Below, piece after piece: positions 1 to 14,300 of a stretch of DNA of 60,103 bases (the stretch's first letter is position 1; each line of letters starts with the position of its first letter). The position numbers were made by a program, and so were the translations under genes. The notes beneath the pieces are model-generated. The model was not told the origin of the DNA, did not search any database, and saw only the letters and a list, made by a program, of their open reading frames with translations. Source of the DNA: Smittium mucronatum (taxonomy: Eukaryota > Kickxellomycota > Harpellomycetes > Harpellales > Legeriomycetaceae); assembly GCA_001953115.1 (NCBI GenBank), contig LSSL01000006.1, positions 1-60,103 on the forward strand, in the 5' to 3' direction.

Positions 1-1
1 G

Positions 2-91
2 TACGCAGCCAGTAGTCCGGCAGAGGAGCTTATTTTAATTAGGATAATAGAATTTTCTATACGACTTTTTCTTTTTTTCATATTTTTTTAG
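2..91 (+). other. Open frame cut by left edge, possible gene 3' end
   Basis: The first 30 bases are strikingly G+C-rich compared with the A+T-rich DNA that follows. One frame is open from base 2 to a TAG at 89-91 (29 codons), beginning YAASSPAEEL and turning hydrophobic (Leu/Phe/Ile) toward its end. It could be the last codons of a gene that starts outside the window. The other two frames close sooner. No family is recognisable and the length proves nothing by itself. Confidence 0.2.
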
Positions 92-289
92 TATAGTTTT
101 TAATGTCTTTATTTTCAATAAAATTCCATTATACAAAAAAAAATGACATTTTTTGTAAAAACGGACATAAAATATTTTTTTTTAAAAAAAAAATTAGAGT
201 TTTTTTGTGTTATATTGGAACCCAGAATGATGGGAAAAAATCGTCTTTAAGCTAATTACTAATTTATTTTATTTTGTTTAGGTTAAACA

Positions 290-394
290 ATGTCAAACGG
301 GCGATTATTAAGAAAAGTATGTCTTTCATCTAAAGTATTTTGGCTTGGTCTTATTTCAATGTATTTTAGTCTACATATAAGTGATTGGCTTTAA
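290..394 (+). CDS. Tiny ORF or first exon, unknown
   Basis: An ATG at 290 opens a 34-codon frame that starts MSNGRLLRK and ends in TAA at 392-394. A good splice donor (GTATGT) lies inside it at 317, so the real coding part may be only a 27-nt first exon joined to something downstream. Residue composition is mixed and protein-like, but 34 codons is easily reached by chance. No family is recognised. If it is a first exon, the rest could lie in the island at 890-1340. Confidence 0.15.
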   Translation: MSNGRLLRKVCLSSKVFWLGLISMYFSLHISDWL

Positions 395-889
395 AAATAA
401 TTGCAAATCCTTTAAGCTTATATTCAATTAAAAATGAAATTTGTCATATTTAATAATATAAATGAATATAAAACTATTTTATAAATAATAACTATATAAA
501 ACAAAAGAATACTAAAAAAACATAAATACAAGCTCTGATACTTTTAAAAATCAGACAAATTTATATATTTCAGACTGGTTAGTGATAGACTAAAACCCAA
601 AAAATTATCTGTAATATTTCTAATTTAAATATTTAAGATTGAGTTCATATTTAAAAGTTTTGGAATCATTTATCGAAAAAAAGTCTGTTTTGGAATTTTT
701 CGATATTTTTTTTAGAGTAAAAAAGCTAAAATAATAAGGAATTTTGTGAGAAATTTGTAAGCCTCAAATTTTTTAATTCATATAAATAGTTAAAAGCGAG
801 TGTTGATATTTTTTTAGATATCTAAAATATATAACTTCTCAAAGTGAAATATTTGCCGTAGTTTAGGGGCATGTCAAATGAACTTTTTG

Positions 890-1340
890 AAGTTCATTGT
901 ACTTAAATTTCGCATAAATTTCATTTTTTTTATTAGCAACTTCAGAGTCAGCAGGTAAATGTTCGTGTAAAAATAACTTTAGAGGAGATCTATTCCGAAG
1001 TATGAGGAAACAAAGCATTTATCACAACCCAAGGAATTTTCTTTGCACTAAACCATCGCCCAAAAACCAGACTGATCTTGAGGTCTAACAATTATTTGAG
1101 GGAAACCCAGGCAAATCAATCTCAATTTAGATTAGGGCACTAAGTTTATTAGCCTTGTTAAACTTTGCTTTAATCTCAGATTCAATGGTTCTAAAAGACG
1201 AAAGCTCGTTTATATCAATCTTAACCCTTGGCTACATCTAGCATCAGTCATACATCTACTTGAAGCTATTCCAGAGAGGATCTTTCTGTTGATAGATTGT
1301 TATCCATCTCCTGTAAAATACACTTTAGTTCAAAGGATGG
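890..1340. other. G+C-richer island, possible gene relic
   Basis: This stretch is clearly less A+T-rich than its surroundings and holds several short frames with ordinary protein-like composition. On the plus strand one frame reads QLQSQQVNVRVKITLEEIY before a stop. A second gives about 70 open codons ending at the TAG near 1350, containing the run IHLLEAIPERIFLLIDCY. On the minus strand a third frame reads KIDINELSSFRTIESEIKA after a possible TAG acceptor. No single frame spans the island and I could not build a convincing splice model. It may be an eroded gene or a gene with exons I cannot place. The minus-strand open frame at 1330-1548 next to it has no recognisable motif. Confidence 0.2.
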
Positions 1341-1905
1341 GGTTATTGTAGTTAGGACAGAGGTATTTATTTTGCAATTTGTTCTTTGTTTGATATTTAT
1401 TTGGTGCAGTTTCTGATGGCATTATTATACCCAAAATTCTGCAATAAAAAAATAGTATTTTAGTTATCACCATATACTTATACCACACATTAACCACTTT
1501 CAACATATTATGCGGGACTAATAGTAGCCTAAAATCATGGAAAATCAAATATTCATCATTGAGTCTATATAAAAAATATAGTCAATTATAACAAATAATG
1601 GAACCAAATAAGCTATTGATTGTAATTCACTGCATTGACAAATTTAACGCGTAATATTCAATATCGTTTTGGCAAATAGAAAATAAAAAAGCAATTGTGC
1701 TAAAATTGGGAAAATGACGAATAGGAAATAATTGGAGATATCTACAAATAACTATGCCAAACGATTCGGTTAATTTCTGAACATTTCTATCTTTGAAAAT
1801 AAAAATTCATTAGGTAAATTTTTTAGTAAGGTTAAATCGGAATTACAAGTATAGTCGACAAAATAATTATTCAAGATTATTTTTTTTCCAGAATCGTTTA
1901 GTCTC

Positions 1906-3523
1906 ATGGATCTTCGAAAAAGCATTTGCAATTTTATTCCTAGACCACCGAGTAAATCTGCCAATCTTAAAAAGTAAGTTTATTAATTATTTTAATCGCC
2001 CCCCTACAAGACCAATATATTTTTTAAACTAATTTTAATATAGTCTATCGCCTTTGAGCTGGAATGATTATTTTGAAGAGAATAGAAAAATTAAAATCCA
2101 AGATTTTAATGATGAAATAACTTTTAATGTAATTAATCCTACAAAAAAATATGAAAATTTCTTCTAACTGAAATCTATGGAAAATTTTTATTTAGGTTTA
2201 TTGCTCTGGGCTCAATGAGGCTTCAGGCCCCATTTATTTTTTCCATCACGGGGCAGGTCTTTCTGCGTTAACTTTTGGATTGGTGGCAAAAAATCTATAC
2301 TTGAAAGATAACACTTGCACCGTTGTTTGTTACGACTGTAGAGGCCATGGTATAGCATTATTCACTTTAATTTACTTGGATAATTCTTATCTACATTACA
2401 ATTTTAATTCTTACAATTAGGTCAAACCACGTCTAATGACGATAAAAACTTATCATCAAATAGATTAATTATTGATGCTGAAAATGTTTTTTCATCCTTA
2501 TTCCCTGGATCAAATCGTCAAACTATCCTTATCGGACATAGCATGGGTGGTGCAATTGTTGTGAAACTGGCGTTAAAGGATAATATCTTTAAGCATTTAT
2601 CTGGGGTATCAGTTATTGATTTGGTAGAAGGTATTTTAATTATTTATTTAGGATTTTTTCATATTCTCTTTTAAAATTATTTATTTTATTTTCAAGGCAC
2701 TGCGATTAAATCATTTGTTTATATCAAAATGGCCTTAAATTCTCGACCACGCAGTTTTTATAGCTTGGAGGAGGCTATTTATTATGAGTAACTTTATATT
2801 TAGTTAAACACTTTTTTTTCCCTTTACGGAAACTATATTAAAATTATTTTGTTAGATTTTCTAATTTTTGAATTTTCATCCATATAAAACATAAAATAGG
2901 ACATCAACTGGCCTTATTTCAAACGTTGAGTCGGCTAGGCTATCAGTTCCATCCCTCCTAGTTAAATCCCCAAAAAATGATATTGAGGGAAAGCATGAAG
3001 GGAAGGATTCTTACTTTTGGAGAACTGATATTCTTGATAGTGAAAAGTACTGGATAGGTGTGTGTTCAACATTTTTTTTTCTCAAAGTTTTACCATCATT
3101 TTTTTTAAAATATATATCACCCTTATTAAAATAGGGTGGTACTCCAATTTATCAAAGGATTTTTTGTCTTTAAAATGCGCTAAACTATTGATACTGGCTG
3201 GTTAGAATTTTATTATTCCCCTATCCCTTCGTAAAGCATTTATATTTTCAATTCGTAACACTTTTATTAATATTCCAGGTACTAACAGGATTGACGATGA
3301 ATTAATGGTGGGTCAAATGCAGGGTATATTTTATCATTCCATTTTAACTTCTGTTCTGTTTTTTACAAAAGCTAAATGAATAATAGGGAAGTTTCAACTT
3401 AAGTTGTTTCCTTCGTGTGGACACAATATACACGAGGATGACCCAAAAGCTGTTTCCAAATGCTTGGTTGAATTCTCTCTCAGAAACAAACCTCTTGATA
3501 TCAATAAGATAAAAAAAATTTAG
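1906..3523 (+). CDS. PPME1: Protein phosphatase methylesterase 1 (PPME1/Ppe1)
   Basis: This alpha/beta-hydrolase removes the methyl ester from the C-terminal Leu of the PP2A catalytic subunit. I read nine exons: 1906-1973, 2044-2128, 2196-2349, 2421-2630, 2697-2787, 2900-3057, 3135-3200, 3279-3323 and 3387-3523. All junctions are GT-AG and in frame, giving 337 aa; the family is usually about 350-400. The N-terminal LSPLSWNDYFEE matches the family's SPVPWSQYFE region. HHGAG (about 68-72) is the oxyanion-side loop. GHSMGG places the nucleophile at Ser143, VIDLVEG the acid at Asp169, and CGHNIHED the base at His305, so the triad is complete. KYWIGWYSNLSKDFL and DDELMVGQMQGKFQ are also family blocks. 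The start is the ATG that puts exon 1 in frame with exon 2. The eight introns are 63-112 nt. The antisense open frame at 1770-1964 is only the shadow of exon 1. Confidence 0.95.
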
Positions 3524-3560
3524 CAGTAAGCATGACCACCTAAGCCTCTGCCATATATGA

Positions 3561-3746
3561 TATTTTTATGAAGGGTTCGAATTTAACTTTTCTCCTTCAA
3601 TTAATGCACTTCCTCCTGAATTTGTTTCAAAAAATATATCGATACATTCTCTCCGGAAGGTATGCATTTCCATTTTGCAACTAGTCTCTTTTTATCAGTA
3701 CCACTCCAACACTGATATTTATGAATGGCTATTGATTGATTTATAG
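3561..3746 (+). other. Candidate exon or relic downstream of PPME1
   Basis: After the TGA at 3558-3560 a frame stays open for 61 codons to a TAG at 3744-3746. It contains FNFSPSINALPPEFVSKN and has mixed composition. The segment before 3659 has better base composition than the rest and ends in a consensus donor (CGGAAG followed by GTATGC), as an exon would. There is no in-frame Met. It could be an exon of an unlocated gene, an alternative 3' part of PPME1, or chance. No family is recognised. Confidence 0.2.
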
Positions 3747-6700
3747 AATTCCATTCAACTTAACTTTTCAACGAAAATTTGGGGGTTTTAGTCATTAAGG
3801 GGCTTTAAATACATTTAATATTAAGTCAATAATGCCGTATTTATAATGGCTATATTTTTTTAGAGATCATAAAATTTAGATTTTTTTCATTTTCCAAATA
3901 TAACATCATTTTCTTAGCTTTTGAAATTATCTATGTAAATTCCGTATTCATTTAATCGTCTAAAAACTGGAATAGATTTAAAAATTCGGTATCATTTATC
4001 TAACAAAGTGAGACAGTTGATTTTCTTATTTTATGGTGCAAACAATTGATATTGAAAAATGAGTTGGATTATTTTTAGAATATACATTATATAGATGGAA
4101 ATATTTTCTTTGAATTGATTTTATAAGTTTGTCTCACTTCTAAGCATCAATCTCAATTATTTGAAGAGAGATAAAAATTATAAGATTTTGTTAATATTTT
4201 ATTGTTTTAATTACATGTTTATATTTTATTTCTTATTTTATTTTATATAGGATACTAAAGATTCTTTTTTATTTAAGAATAATACTATGACATAAGTGAC
4301 TATCATTATTAATTACCTATTAATCCAATGTTGAATTTTTTTATTTATAGAGGTGAATCTATAGTACTTTGTATTTGTGAAATTCTTTTTGACACAAGAC
4401 TTTTTTTATAATATAGATATTATATATAATATCATTTTTAAATTTATATTAGAAATTCGTAATACAGTTAAGCCGATTAGAAAGGAGAGCGCCCATTGTA
4501 TTAAAAAGCTTATAAGTTTTTCGTAAAGAAAATTCTTTAGCATTTCATATTATGCTTTTTATAAATTATTTTTTTAATATCAATTGAGTTATATATCTGA
4601 AGCCACGATATTATGTAGTGGTTAGTGGTTCGATATGAGTTAAGCTGATATTTCATTATAATTTTAAGCTTTAAAATCATATTTCTTTTGGGAATGATTC
4701 TAATCAAAAAATTTATGTATAAATTTATTAATGAAGTGTACACTCAAAAAACTTTTATGATTTAAATGTATCTAGAATTCGGATTGCGAGAAATTGAGTC
4801 AAATTATGATAAAATAAGCCAGATCGTATTTAAATGGGTCAATTTATATAACTTAACCAAATTGTAGTATTTTCTGATAAAAATCTTAGAGTTTGAAAAA
4901 GTTGTAAAAAAAAGAATATTTTTTAAAGTAAAAATAAAAACAAGTCCATCAAATTAATTCTGAACCCTAAAAATCATGATTTTAAAGTTTTTTTTAGACT
5001 GTTTCCTATCTTTTTATTCTAATTTATAAATATTCATAACATGAAGGTAAACACCATTTTTTAGCTTGGAGAGTATTTAGGATATACTTCATTTTAGTTA
5101 AATTTACCAAAACTAAATTTAAAATCCAATAGATAATGGCTTTTTTTCACATAAACAAATATAATAGTCACAAAGAATTAAAAAATAAGTAAATGTCTCA
5201 AATATCAATTATTTTCGCACAAACAAACACATTTATAACTCTATTTTAGGATGAGCTTTTTTTACGTATTAATTTGAATAAATATTAGTTTATCAGTGTA
5301 ATAAGTGAAATTATTTAGATAATATGGCTTTTTTACAAATAAGAAAAAAAAAATTGAAAAGGATTTCACTGATATGAATTAATAAAAATAACTGATTATG
5401 TATTAGATAAAATTTTATAAATTTAAAAAATAATTTGTTTCAAAATATATCGATTTATTTGCGCAATATTAATAAGTGTTTATTTTTATTTTTAGATTAG
5501 CTATTAACTAAATGATGAAGATTGAGAGATATAATTAATATAATAACCAGTATCTGTGCGACTTTATATTATTGACATTATTCACATGCAAATATAGCAT
5601 TTTTGCATATTTTTGAATCCAAATATTATAGATTTTTTCCAAAAAAAATCACGCTTCAAGAAAAAAAAACAATTATTTACATTTTTATTGGCCAATTTTA
5701 TTTTAAAGCTTAATCTGTTTTATAAACAAATTTTTAGCAACTTTATAACATAAAAAATCGCATTTAAACAAGTATAAAAGGTGCAAATTTACTTTTATGA
5801 ATAAAAATATCCAAAAATATTAGAAACACATGAAAAGTCGCAAATATATTTTTAAGATATCTTGTTTAGTTTTTAAATATAATTCAAAATAATATTGTTA
5901 GTGGCAACAAAGTATAATTAACTAAGTTTTAACTCATCAAGGATTAGAAGGTTTAATAATAATGTATCAGTATCAATGATATAATAATAAAAAGGCGCGA
6001 ATTTATAAATACTCAATTAAACCAATAAAAATTAAATCTTAACATATTTTTTTTTGATAATTTTGGATTCATTTCAAAATATTTTTCTTACTGGAATAAA
6101 AAAAAGCTACCAAAGTAAATAAATCTTTTTAAAATATATCAATATGTTTTAAGGTGGATTTGTTGTCTATTATTAATGGATTTTTTTTTTTTTTGATTTT
6201 GAATCTTTTTATGCTTGATAAATCCAAAACTTTTTTATTTATTTTGTGTGAAATTTTAATTATAAACCCATTTTAACACATTTCCCCCCTGTTTTTAATG
6301 CTTCAAGACTAAAAAAAGTATATTAAAAGCATTGAAAACAAGTCAAAAAGTATGTATATTGGTGTTGAAATTTTTTTTGCTAATTTTTAATACATTGATA
6401 ATGAGATTCTTATTGAAATAAAGAAGCTAATTTTGATTGTTTATTTTTTTTTGAATTTAATAGGAAATGTATAATTCGATGCGTAAAAAATGGCGTTTTC
6501 TTTTAATCAAATATTATCAAGATAATAACAGTAATTTATGCTATATGATTAGTTAAAGATCAAAAATTATTTAAATCTTCAATAAAAAAATATTTGGGTG
6601 ATTCTTTATTTGTACTTGAATTTTTAATTAAAGCGGAAAATATCGAAAATTACATAAAATTTTTTGCTCTCATTGCAAAGTCCCTTTTTGTAAATTTTTG

Positions 6701-9700
6701 TCTGTTTAATCAAAAATATAGAACATTAAATAGATGTTATATTATTAAACAAATATATTTTAATATATAACTTATTTTTTATTGGAAAAAATTCGTTATT
6801 TTGATAAATATGGATGTAGTTAGATAGAATCGTTTTACTAATACAAATCCATATTTACTAGTATAAATCTATTCTAAATACATTTCGAAATCAATTCTAT
6901 CTTAGTTTAAATACAATATCTAATGAATAATACGTTACTTTTTTTAATCAACATTTGTTAACTCTTTTTCAAAAAAAAATTCTACTTTCAAAAAATCAAT
7001 AATTAAATATTACCACTTATTTCACTGACAACATATTATATACATATTCATGTATAAAAATATAATATACTATATATACAGACTATTTTTTTTACATATG
7101 GTTCTCAATTTTCAACAGAATAATTTATATAAGTGGTGTTCTATAAATTATAAATCTATTTTTAAAAATTTTTCTCATAATAACTTTATATGATGTGATA
7201 TTATTTCCAGTCATGAATATCAAAAAATAAATAAATAAAAATAATTTAAAAATAACTGCATTGTATGAATTGATAGATATTGATCCCATAAAATATTATA
7301 AAAAATTAATAACAATCTCATCTAATCTTTAAAAATCAGTTTATGAAACTTGTAAAGACAAAAAATTTCAAATTTTTCAATAAAAACCGAGATTTTGTGA
7401 TATGAATATGGGAATCTATGTAAATTCATATCTCATGTATTGTGATAGGAGTTTTTTCAATCAAGTTAAAAAATTGAAAATCGAGAAAAGGGTTAATCCC
7501 AAAATAATATAAATAAAAATTAGAAAATAAATTTAGAATATCTTCAAAAATGAGTTTAGAAGTGATAAAAATTTCTATAAAAAACTAGCTATTTTTAATC
7601 TAATTGATCTAATAATATATGCATACAAATTACAACTAGGAAAATTTAGTTTATGTACAGCATATCAATTATATGATTTCAAGAATGAAAATTTTATTGT
7701 GATATAAAAAATTAATTTGAATTAAAATTTTATTCACTTCGGAATTATTGATAGTTAAGAGAATAATGCTGAAAAATATCCACATAATGGAGTTTAAAAA
7801 ATTATTTTCTACTGCCATACAGTCTTTCTTATAAGAAATTCTATAATATAAAGATATATATTTAAAAAACCGAAAATATAACCGATTTTACTTAATATTC
7901 TTATCTGAAACATCGGTAGCAGAATATAATTATATTTTATTAATAAGTTAACCGAAAATATCATTGAAGATAATTCCACATTATAAAAAATTTGAAAAAA
8001 TTCAGTTTTCTAGAATATAAAAGAATGTAATTATTTTTATTTCTTTTAAATAAGTTAAAAATCAATGCGAAAGCCACGAAAGTGTGAAAAAAAAAATTGA
8101 ATAATTATCTTTTCAGATGTTTTAATAATTATTTTTTTGATGATAAATGTTTTTTTGATATAAAAATTACAGGATCTTAGTTAATTTCTAGAATATATCC
8201 ACCATATCAAAAAAAACCAACTAAAACTGGTATTTTAGGGAAATAAATTAAAATAAAGCAATGGAAATTCAATCGAGAGGTTCGATCTTAAAATTGAAGA
8301 TCATTATTCTAAATAAAAATTAAATAGCTTAAAGGTTTTATCTGAATATTGTTTGAATTTTTTATTAAGGATGATTATAAGCCAATCACGAAAAGCTGTA
8401 TATATACCGCTTAATCTAAGTAAAAGTACTCAAAAAACCTAAATAATATTTTTAAAAATACTATGAATTAAAAAATTTCCGTTATTTTCTTATTTTAACC
8501 ATTCTCTATATATAATTTTGGCTCACTGATATCATTTCTAATAATTAAATCAAATATATCAAGATATGATGGAACTATCAATAGCTTTTTTACTGCACGA
8601 AGCTTGGTTAATCCTGGAATTTTATTTCTCTCGTAATTTTTTTTCCAAAACGAAAAAAGATTCAACCAAACACTTAAAATCCTAATAATTTTCGTATATT
8701 GGGTATTATTACGAGAAAAAATATGTATACAAAATAAGAGCGTGTGTTATTTAGCTACTAATAGAGATAATCATTTTAGTTATTGCTAAATTTTGGACAA
8801 AAATAATTTTTAAAATATAGTTTTAAATACCTTTAATTTAAAGTGATTGAAATATATTATTTTAGCATATTTAAAGTTTAATTTTTGCTACTTTACGCTC
8901 TATATTTTGATCTTTTAAAAAAAATTTACATAATTTATAACTCTGAAATTTTAACGTTTTTCAGTAAATATGAAGTTTTTTCCGTAATGCTTCAGATTAA
9001 AAACACCTTATAGTTTGCTCTTTAGATTCATGTTATAAAAATCAATTTTAGTAATACACATATTCCACATTTTTAGCAGATTGAATGTTTGAACAAACAG
9101 AAAAATAAAACTTATATCGATTTATATATCGGTCGAAACTTGTTTATTGAGTTAAAAATACTTGTCCAAAATCGTTCAAATTTATCAATTTTCTATGGAC
9201 AAAGAAAGAAAGAAAATTCATTCTAGGATTGTATGAAATTTTAAATATATTAATCCTGTGCACTCTTGCTTAAATTTACTGTAAATTCGGCAATATAGTA
9301 GAATTTTATGTTCAAAAAAGTTAGATTTATTGAAAATTTGAAATTGAAATTTTTTTTTTTTGTAAACTAAAAGTTTTCAAAAACCTTATTTTCTATTCTA
9401 TATAAGATGTTTCTAAAAAAAATTTTAATAGTTTCAAAATATATTTTTGAAAAGAGCTAATTTATATCTTGTAAATATATCATTTCCAAAAATAATTCAA
9501 TTAAGTACTATGAAATTATAGTGCTTTTTTATTATTTTAAAAAGTGGCTTTCAACTGTTATACGCAACTAAATTAGTCTATTATTATCAAAAATAATATT
9601 TAATAATAAACAAAAGACAACGATTCAAAAATATCTTCTTAAAAGATACCAAAATATAGTTTTAGTTAGAAATATTTTTATTAAATATTTTAGAAAAGTT

Positions 9701-10532
9701 TTATTTTCATTTTCCCAAAAAAAAAATTTTTTTTCTGAAATCATATTCATTAAAATAATTTTATATGATATGGAGAGTTTATTATCAATATTAATTTTCG
9801 TATAATATAAATGAATAAACTTTATATCTACTGAAATTAAATCACTATAATTTTTCGCCTAAAATTTAAACTGATTTTTGGATTAATAAAATAAACAATT
9901 TTAATTTTAATACTGAGAATGCTAACCCCCACCCACTCTTATTCTTAATCCAAAGTTTTTACACAAAATATCAAGAATATATTGAATATTTAAATATTTG
10001 GAAGAGCCTGTATCGAAAGAAATTGATAAACCACACAGCTTTAATTTAATATTGCGCAATTTGTAACATTTTCAAATTCTGTATTTCGTTTAATATTATG
10101 AATTTTACGATTGAAAATATCTAACTAATTTGAAAGGTTTACATTCCAATTATTTTATAAGAACAGAAAAGAAATAAGTAAATACAGAGCATTGATGCTC
10201 AAAAATACTTAATAAAAGCTTGGTAATATTTAAAGAATCCCAAAAAAAAAAAAATTACAACTTTGAGATAGATAAGATATATAAATGATTTAAAAATAAA
10301 AAGATTCAAAAAAACATAGCTTGGTCATCTATATAATTTATTTTGGATTGAATTTTACAAAAAATTTGTTTTGGTCTCAAGTGGCTTCTTATCTAACAGA
10401 TATAAGTTATTTAAGATTGGTTTTACCTCTAAATGCTCATTTAATTTATATAGATGGTGGGAAGTAAGAAACTGGATTAAATATTTAAGTTATGGAATGG
10501 CAAAAATTATGTTAAAACCACAGGAAAATCTA

Positions 10533-10558
10533 ATATATATATATATATATATATATAT
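10533..10558. repeat. (AT)n microsatellite
   Basis: An uninterrupted run of AT dinucleotides about 26 nt long, inside the desert. It creates a spurious Ile-Tyr repeat in the overlapping plus-strand open frame at 10371-10652. Confidence 0.9.
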
Positions 10559-11316
10559 TTATCCATTATCGATAGTAGTAGAAGGCAGAGATATTAAACA
10601 TCAATTTTACCAGATGCCAAAAAATTCTTTAAATATAAATAAAAACCAATAAATCCAGACTGATATGTATTATACGAGTTTTTTTTATACATGATATTTA
10701 AAAATATCTTTATCGAAACAAAAGAGTTACTTATTGTTTTCTCATATTAAAACATGAATTGAAACCACTAAAAGGTGCTAAACAGTTTTTCTAAAGTAAA
10801 ATATACATGGCTTTATTTATAAAAACCCAACTTTCACCAAATATTGAAAATTTTGAAATAACACATCAATTTTCTTAGAAAAATGGTTTAAATTTAGTGG
10901 ATTGAATAATATTTTAAATGTAATTGATTCTTTTTATACTAAAAAAATTTCCTTTGGTATGATTTGTAAAGCCTAATTTATTCTTCAAAAAATTAATTTT
11001 TGGAAATATTGAATAGAAAATTATAGGTTAGATATAAAAAATTATACATTTTTAATTTTTAAGCAAATATTTTGCTCGATAAAAATAATTACCTCCCCCC
11101 CTCCGCCTTAGATACTAAAAATATTGTGCATCTAAATAATTTAATTTTAAAAAGTGGGCTATAATTTATGTTTTTATAATAAAATAGAAACATTGATTCT
11201 TATTCTATTTAGTACAAGTTAATATATTTTTTAAAAGGGAAAGTTTTAATTGTATTTTTGGAGATTTTAAGATGGAAAAGTGCTGAAAAAATATCTGATA
11301 ATTTTGAAAAGTATTA

Positions 11317-11341
11317 ATATATGTATATATGTATATATGTA
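11317..11341. repeat. ATATATGT tandem repeat
   Basis: About three tandem copies of an ATATATGT unit, easily seen by eye. Confidence 0.8.
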
Positions 11342-14300
11342 ATAACAACATTATTATTTTCATCTCATAATAAATAAAAAGATTTTTTGAGAAACTCTTA
11401 AAAATAATAGAATCCATAAAAATATAATCATCTCTAAAAAGTAACTAAATTCCAAATCTGATTCATATTAACATTCTTATAGATTTAAATATGACCGCAA
11501 TGTTAAAAAAGCGTCAAAATCACCCGAAGCTGATATTTTTAAGCCTTATTTCGTCTTTTTTATAATTTTATTGAAATACTAAAAAATATTTATAGATTAA
11601 ATTAAAAATATTTTTATTATTATAGTTCATCAAATAGAACTATCAATCAACATAGTAAATGATTTTTTTGAGCTGTTCAGATTTATCAATTCTGAATTTT
11701 TTTTAATATTAGACGTTATAAGAAGGGATTATTCTCTTATGAGCGTGTTTTCGCGCATTAAAAAAAAATATCAAATTATCTGGTACAAAAAGATAATTGA
11801 AATATAAAAATGTTCTTTAAATAAAATAAAGAAATTATAATTATATATTATAAAAATTTTATAATATTTTTGGAGCCTAAATACTAAAATGTCATCTGAA
11901 ATATACATATAGCCAAAAGAAGCAATTTATTTATAAATACTAGTGATTTTTATTATTTAGGGGTTTTAATGTCGATATATCTTGGAAACAGTTTTCAAAT
12001 TTGTTTTCTGAAGATAAAAATAGATTTTATAAGTTTAAAAAACATAATTCTATTTATAACGATTTATTTTATACTTTAACTCATTTCCTTGTTAATTAAT
12101 AATTGAGGCATTTTATGTATTTTTTTTCCCTTAATTTTTTATCTATAGTTGCGAAAACATTTTACAGTCATTGGAAAAAGGAATAATTTACATTTAAAAT
12201 CTTGAATATTATTATACACGAATATATATCGAATCAAATAATTTTTTTTAAACGATTATATTTTTCCAGCTTTATTAGAGTAATATTGTTTAAGGTATTT
12301 TAATTATATATATAATTTGATATATTATACCATCTAAAACAAATTCAATTGATATCTGTTAAATATAACCAGAAAAGTACATATTGACCAAAATTAGACC
12401 TATTTAACCGATTATAGCATAATTTCACCCTTTTCAAAACAAAAAAAATAGCTAACCAATTTATTTTATGCAATTTCTAACATATGGAAAAAATATCTAA
12501 ATTTTTTGGTCGTTTTAAACTTATATAATTGATTTTTATTTGAAAAAAATAACCGCGCCTATTTTTCTTTCATTAAAAAAAATAATCTAAAATTAAATAT
12601 TTGTAAAATATGTTCTTATTAGTAAATTTCAGCAAAAATTATCTATATTGATAAAAAAAATTAAACAGATTAAATATGATTTACACATCCAATCTAAATA
12701 GTACAAATCCTTCTAGAATCCAATATTTCCCTAATAAAAATAAAGTTTTTACGGTTTTGATTTTGATTTTGATTTTTTCTATTCATTTCTTATGAAATGA
12801 ATTCTAAAAACATATAATTCAGTTTTATTTTCATAATACCGATTTAATATAAAAAATAACCAATAAAAATACCTCATTTTATACGTTTTTTTATTTCTTT
12901 TTCTATTATTAGTTATTTCTATTAAACAAGACATCATAATATACCATCGATTACATAAGTATAAACATTTTTATAATTTTATAAAAAAAAATTTCCATCT
13001 ATTTATAATACTCGTTTATTTTTTATAAAATTTTCGATTTTTCTTGCAAATCTCTGGGGTGGATATGTAGATATTACAATAATGCGATAAAAATATCGAC
13101 AAATGAATATTATCTTAAACAAAAAATCCCATGAAAATAAAATCAAAAAAATTTAATCGAATTGATCATAAATTGAATATTTTATAGTTTTAATATAAAT
13201 ATTCTCAAATTTTGGTTGTATTTAGGCGCACATGCCCGAAAACAAACACGTTTAATACTCAAATAAAAGAAAAATATATAAAAAATGGAAACTATTTTAA
13301 AACCGAATTATTTTTATTATCTCATAAACTATTAAAAAAACCACATACTCATCTTTAAATGAGATGGAGCTAAAAAAAATTTCAATTATTTTCAATAAAG
13401 TAGAGTAAAATAGGAAAAAAGCTGCGTTATATACATATATATTAAATAAACGTTAAATTTACATCATTTAAATATATTTAAATAAATAATATATATTCTT
13501 CATGATAAAAACCAAATATATATGTTTATAGAGTCAATATAAGAATTTTTTTGTAATTTATTATTTTTCTAAGAATTTCCATATAAATTTTACCTTTATG
13601 TTGATACAGCCAATCATGATACAATAAAAACATGATTAACTAACTATGAAAAGATTCTAATCCTGATTTCTATGGTTTTAACAAAAATTATGATTACCAT
13701 TATTATTTGCGGGTTTTTTGAAAAAATATAATCGAATTTAAAATATTAATGTTGAATTAAAATTAAATATAATATTTTCGAAATTTGCTTTAGTTATAAA
13801 TAATATTAGTAATATATTTATAATTTTTTTTATCAAAATCAAACTGCTAGTATCATTTCTCTAAAAAACCCCCTAATTTTTTTAATTTGAGCGGTGATAT
13901 TCACAAAATAGGTATAAAATATAATATACAGAAGATTCAAAATATGTCCAAATAAAGGCTATTGTAGATTTATGAAAAGTTTTTCGAAGAAAAATGGTAA
14001 AATTTTCAAACTTACTACAATTTTCAAAAAAAATTAATGATTTTTGCTTCGTAAAATATCCAAATTAAAACGAAGTTTTTGGTATATTCTTTCAATCAAA
14101 AACAAAGTTTTTTTAAAGATCCATAATTGTCTTTAATTGTAAATGAATAGCTTTTAAAGGGGTTTCCCAAGTAAAAATTACGGTTTTGTGTAAAAAAATA
14201 TTGATAAATCCTTAAAATTACTTGTACTTAATTTAAGGGAAAATTGATACAAAAAATATCTTTAAAACATGCTGAAAAGATTTTTTTAAATCTTTTTATA

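Noticed and set aside
1770..1964. Minus-strand open frame of 64 codons
   Set aside because: It is the antisense shadow of PPME1 exon 1 and upstream sequence.
10371..10652. Plus-strand open frame of 93 codons
   Set aside because: No ATG start; an (AT)n microsatellite supplies the Ile-Tyr run and keeps the frame open; no motif.
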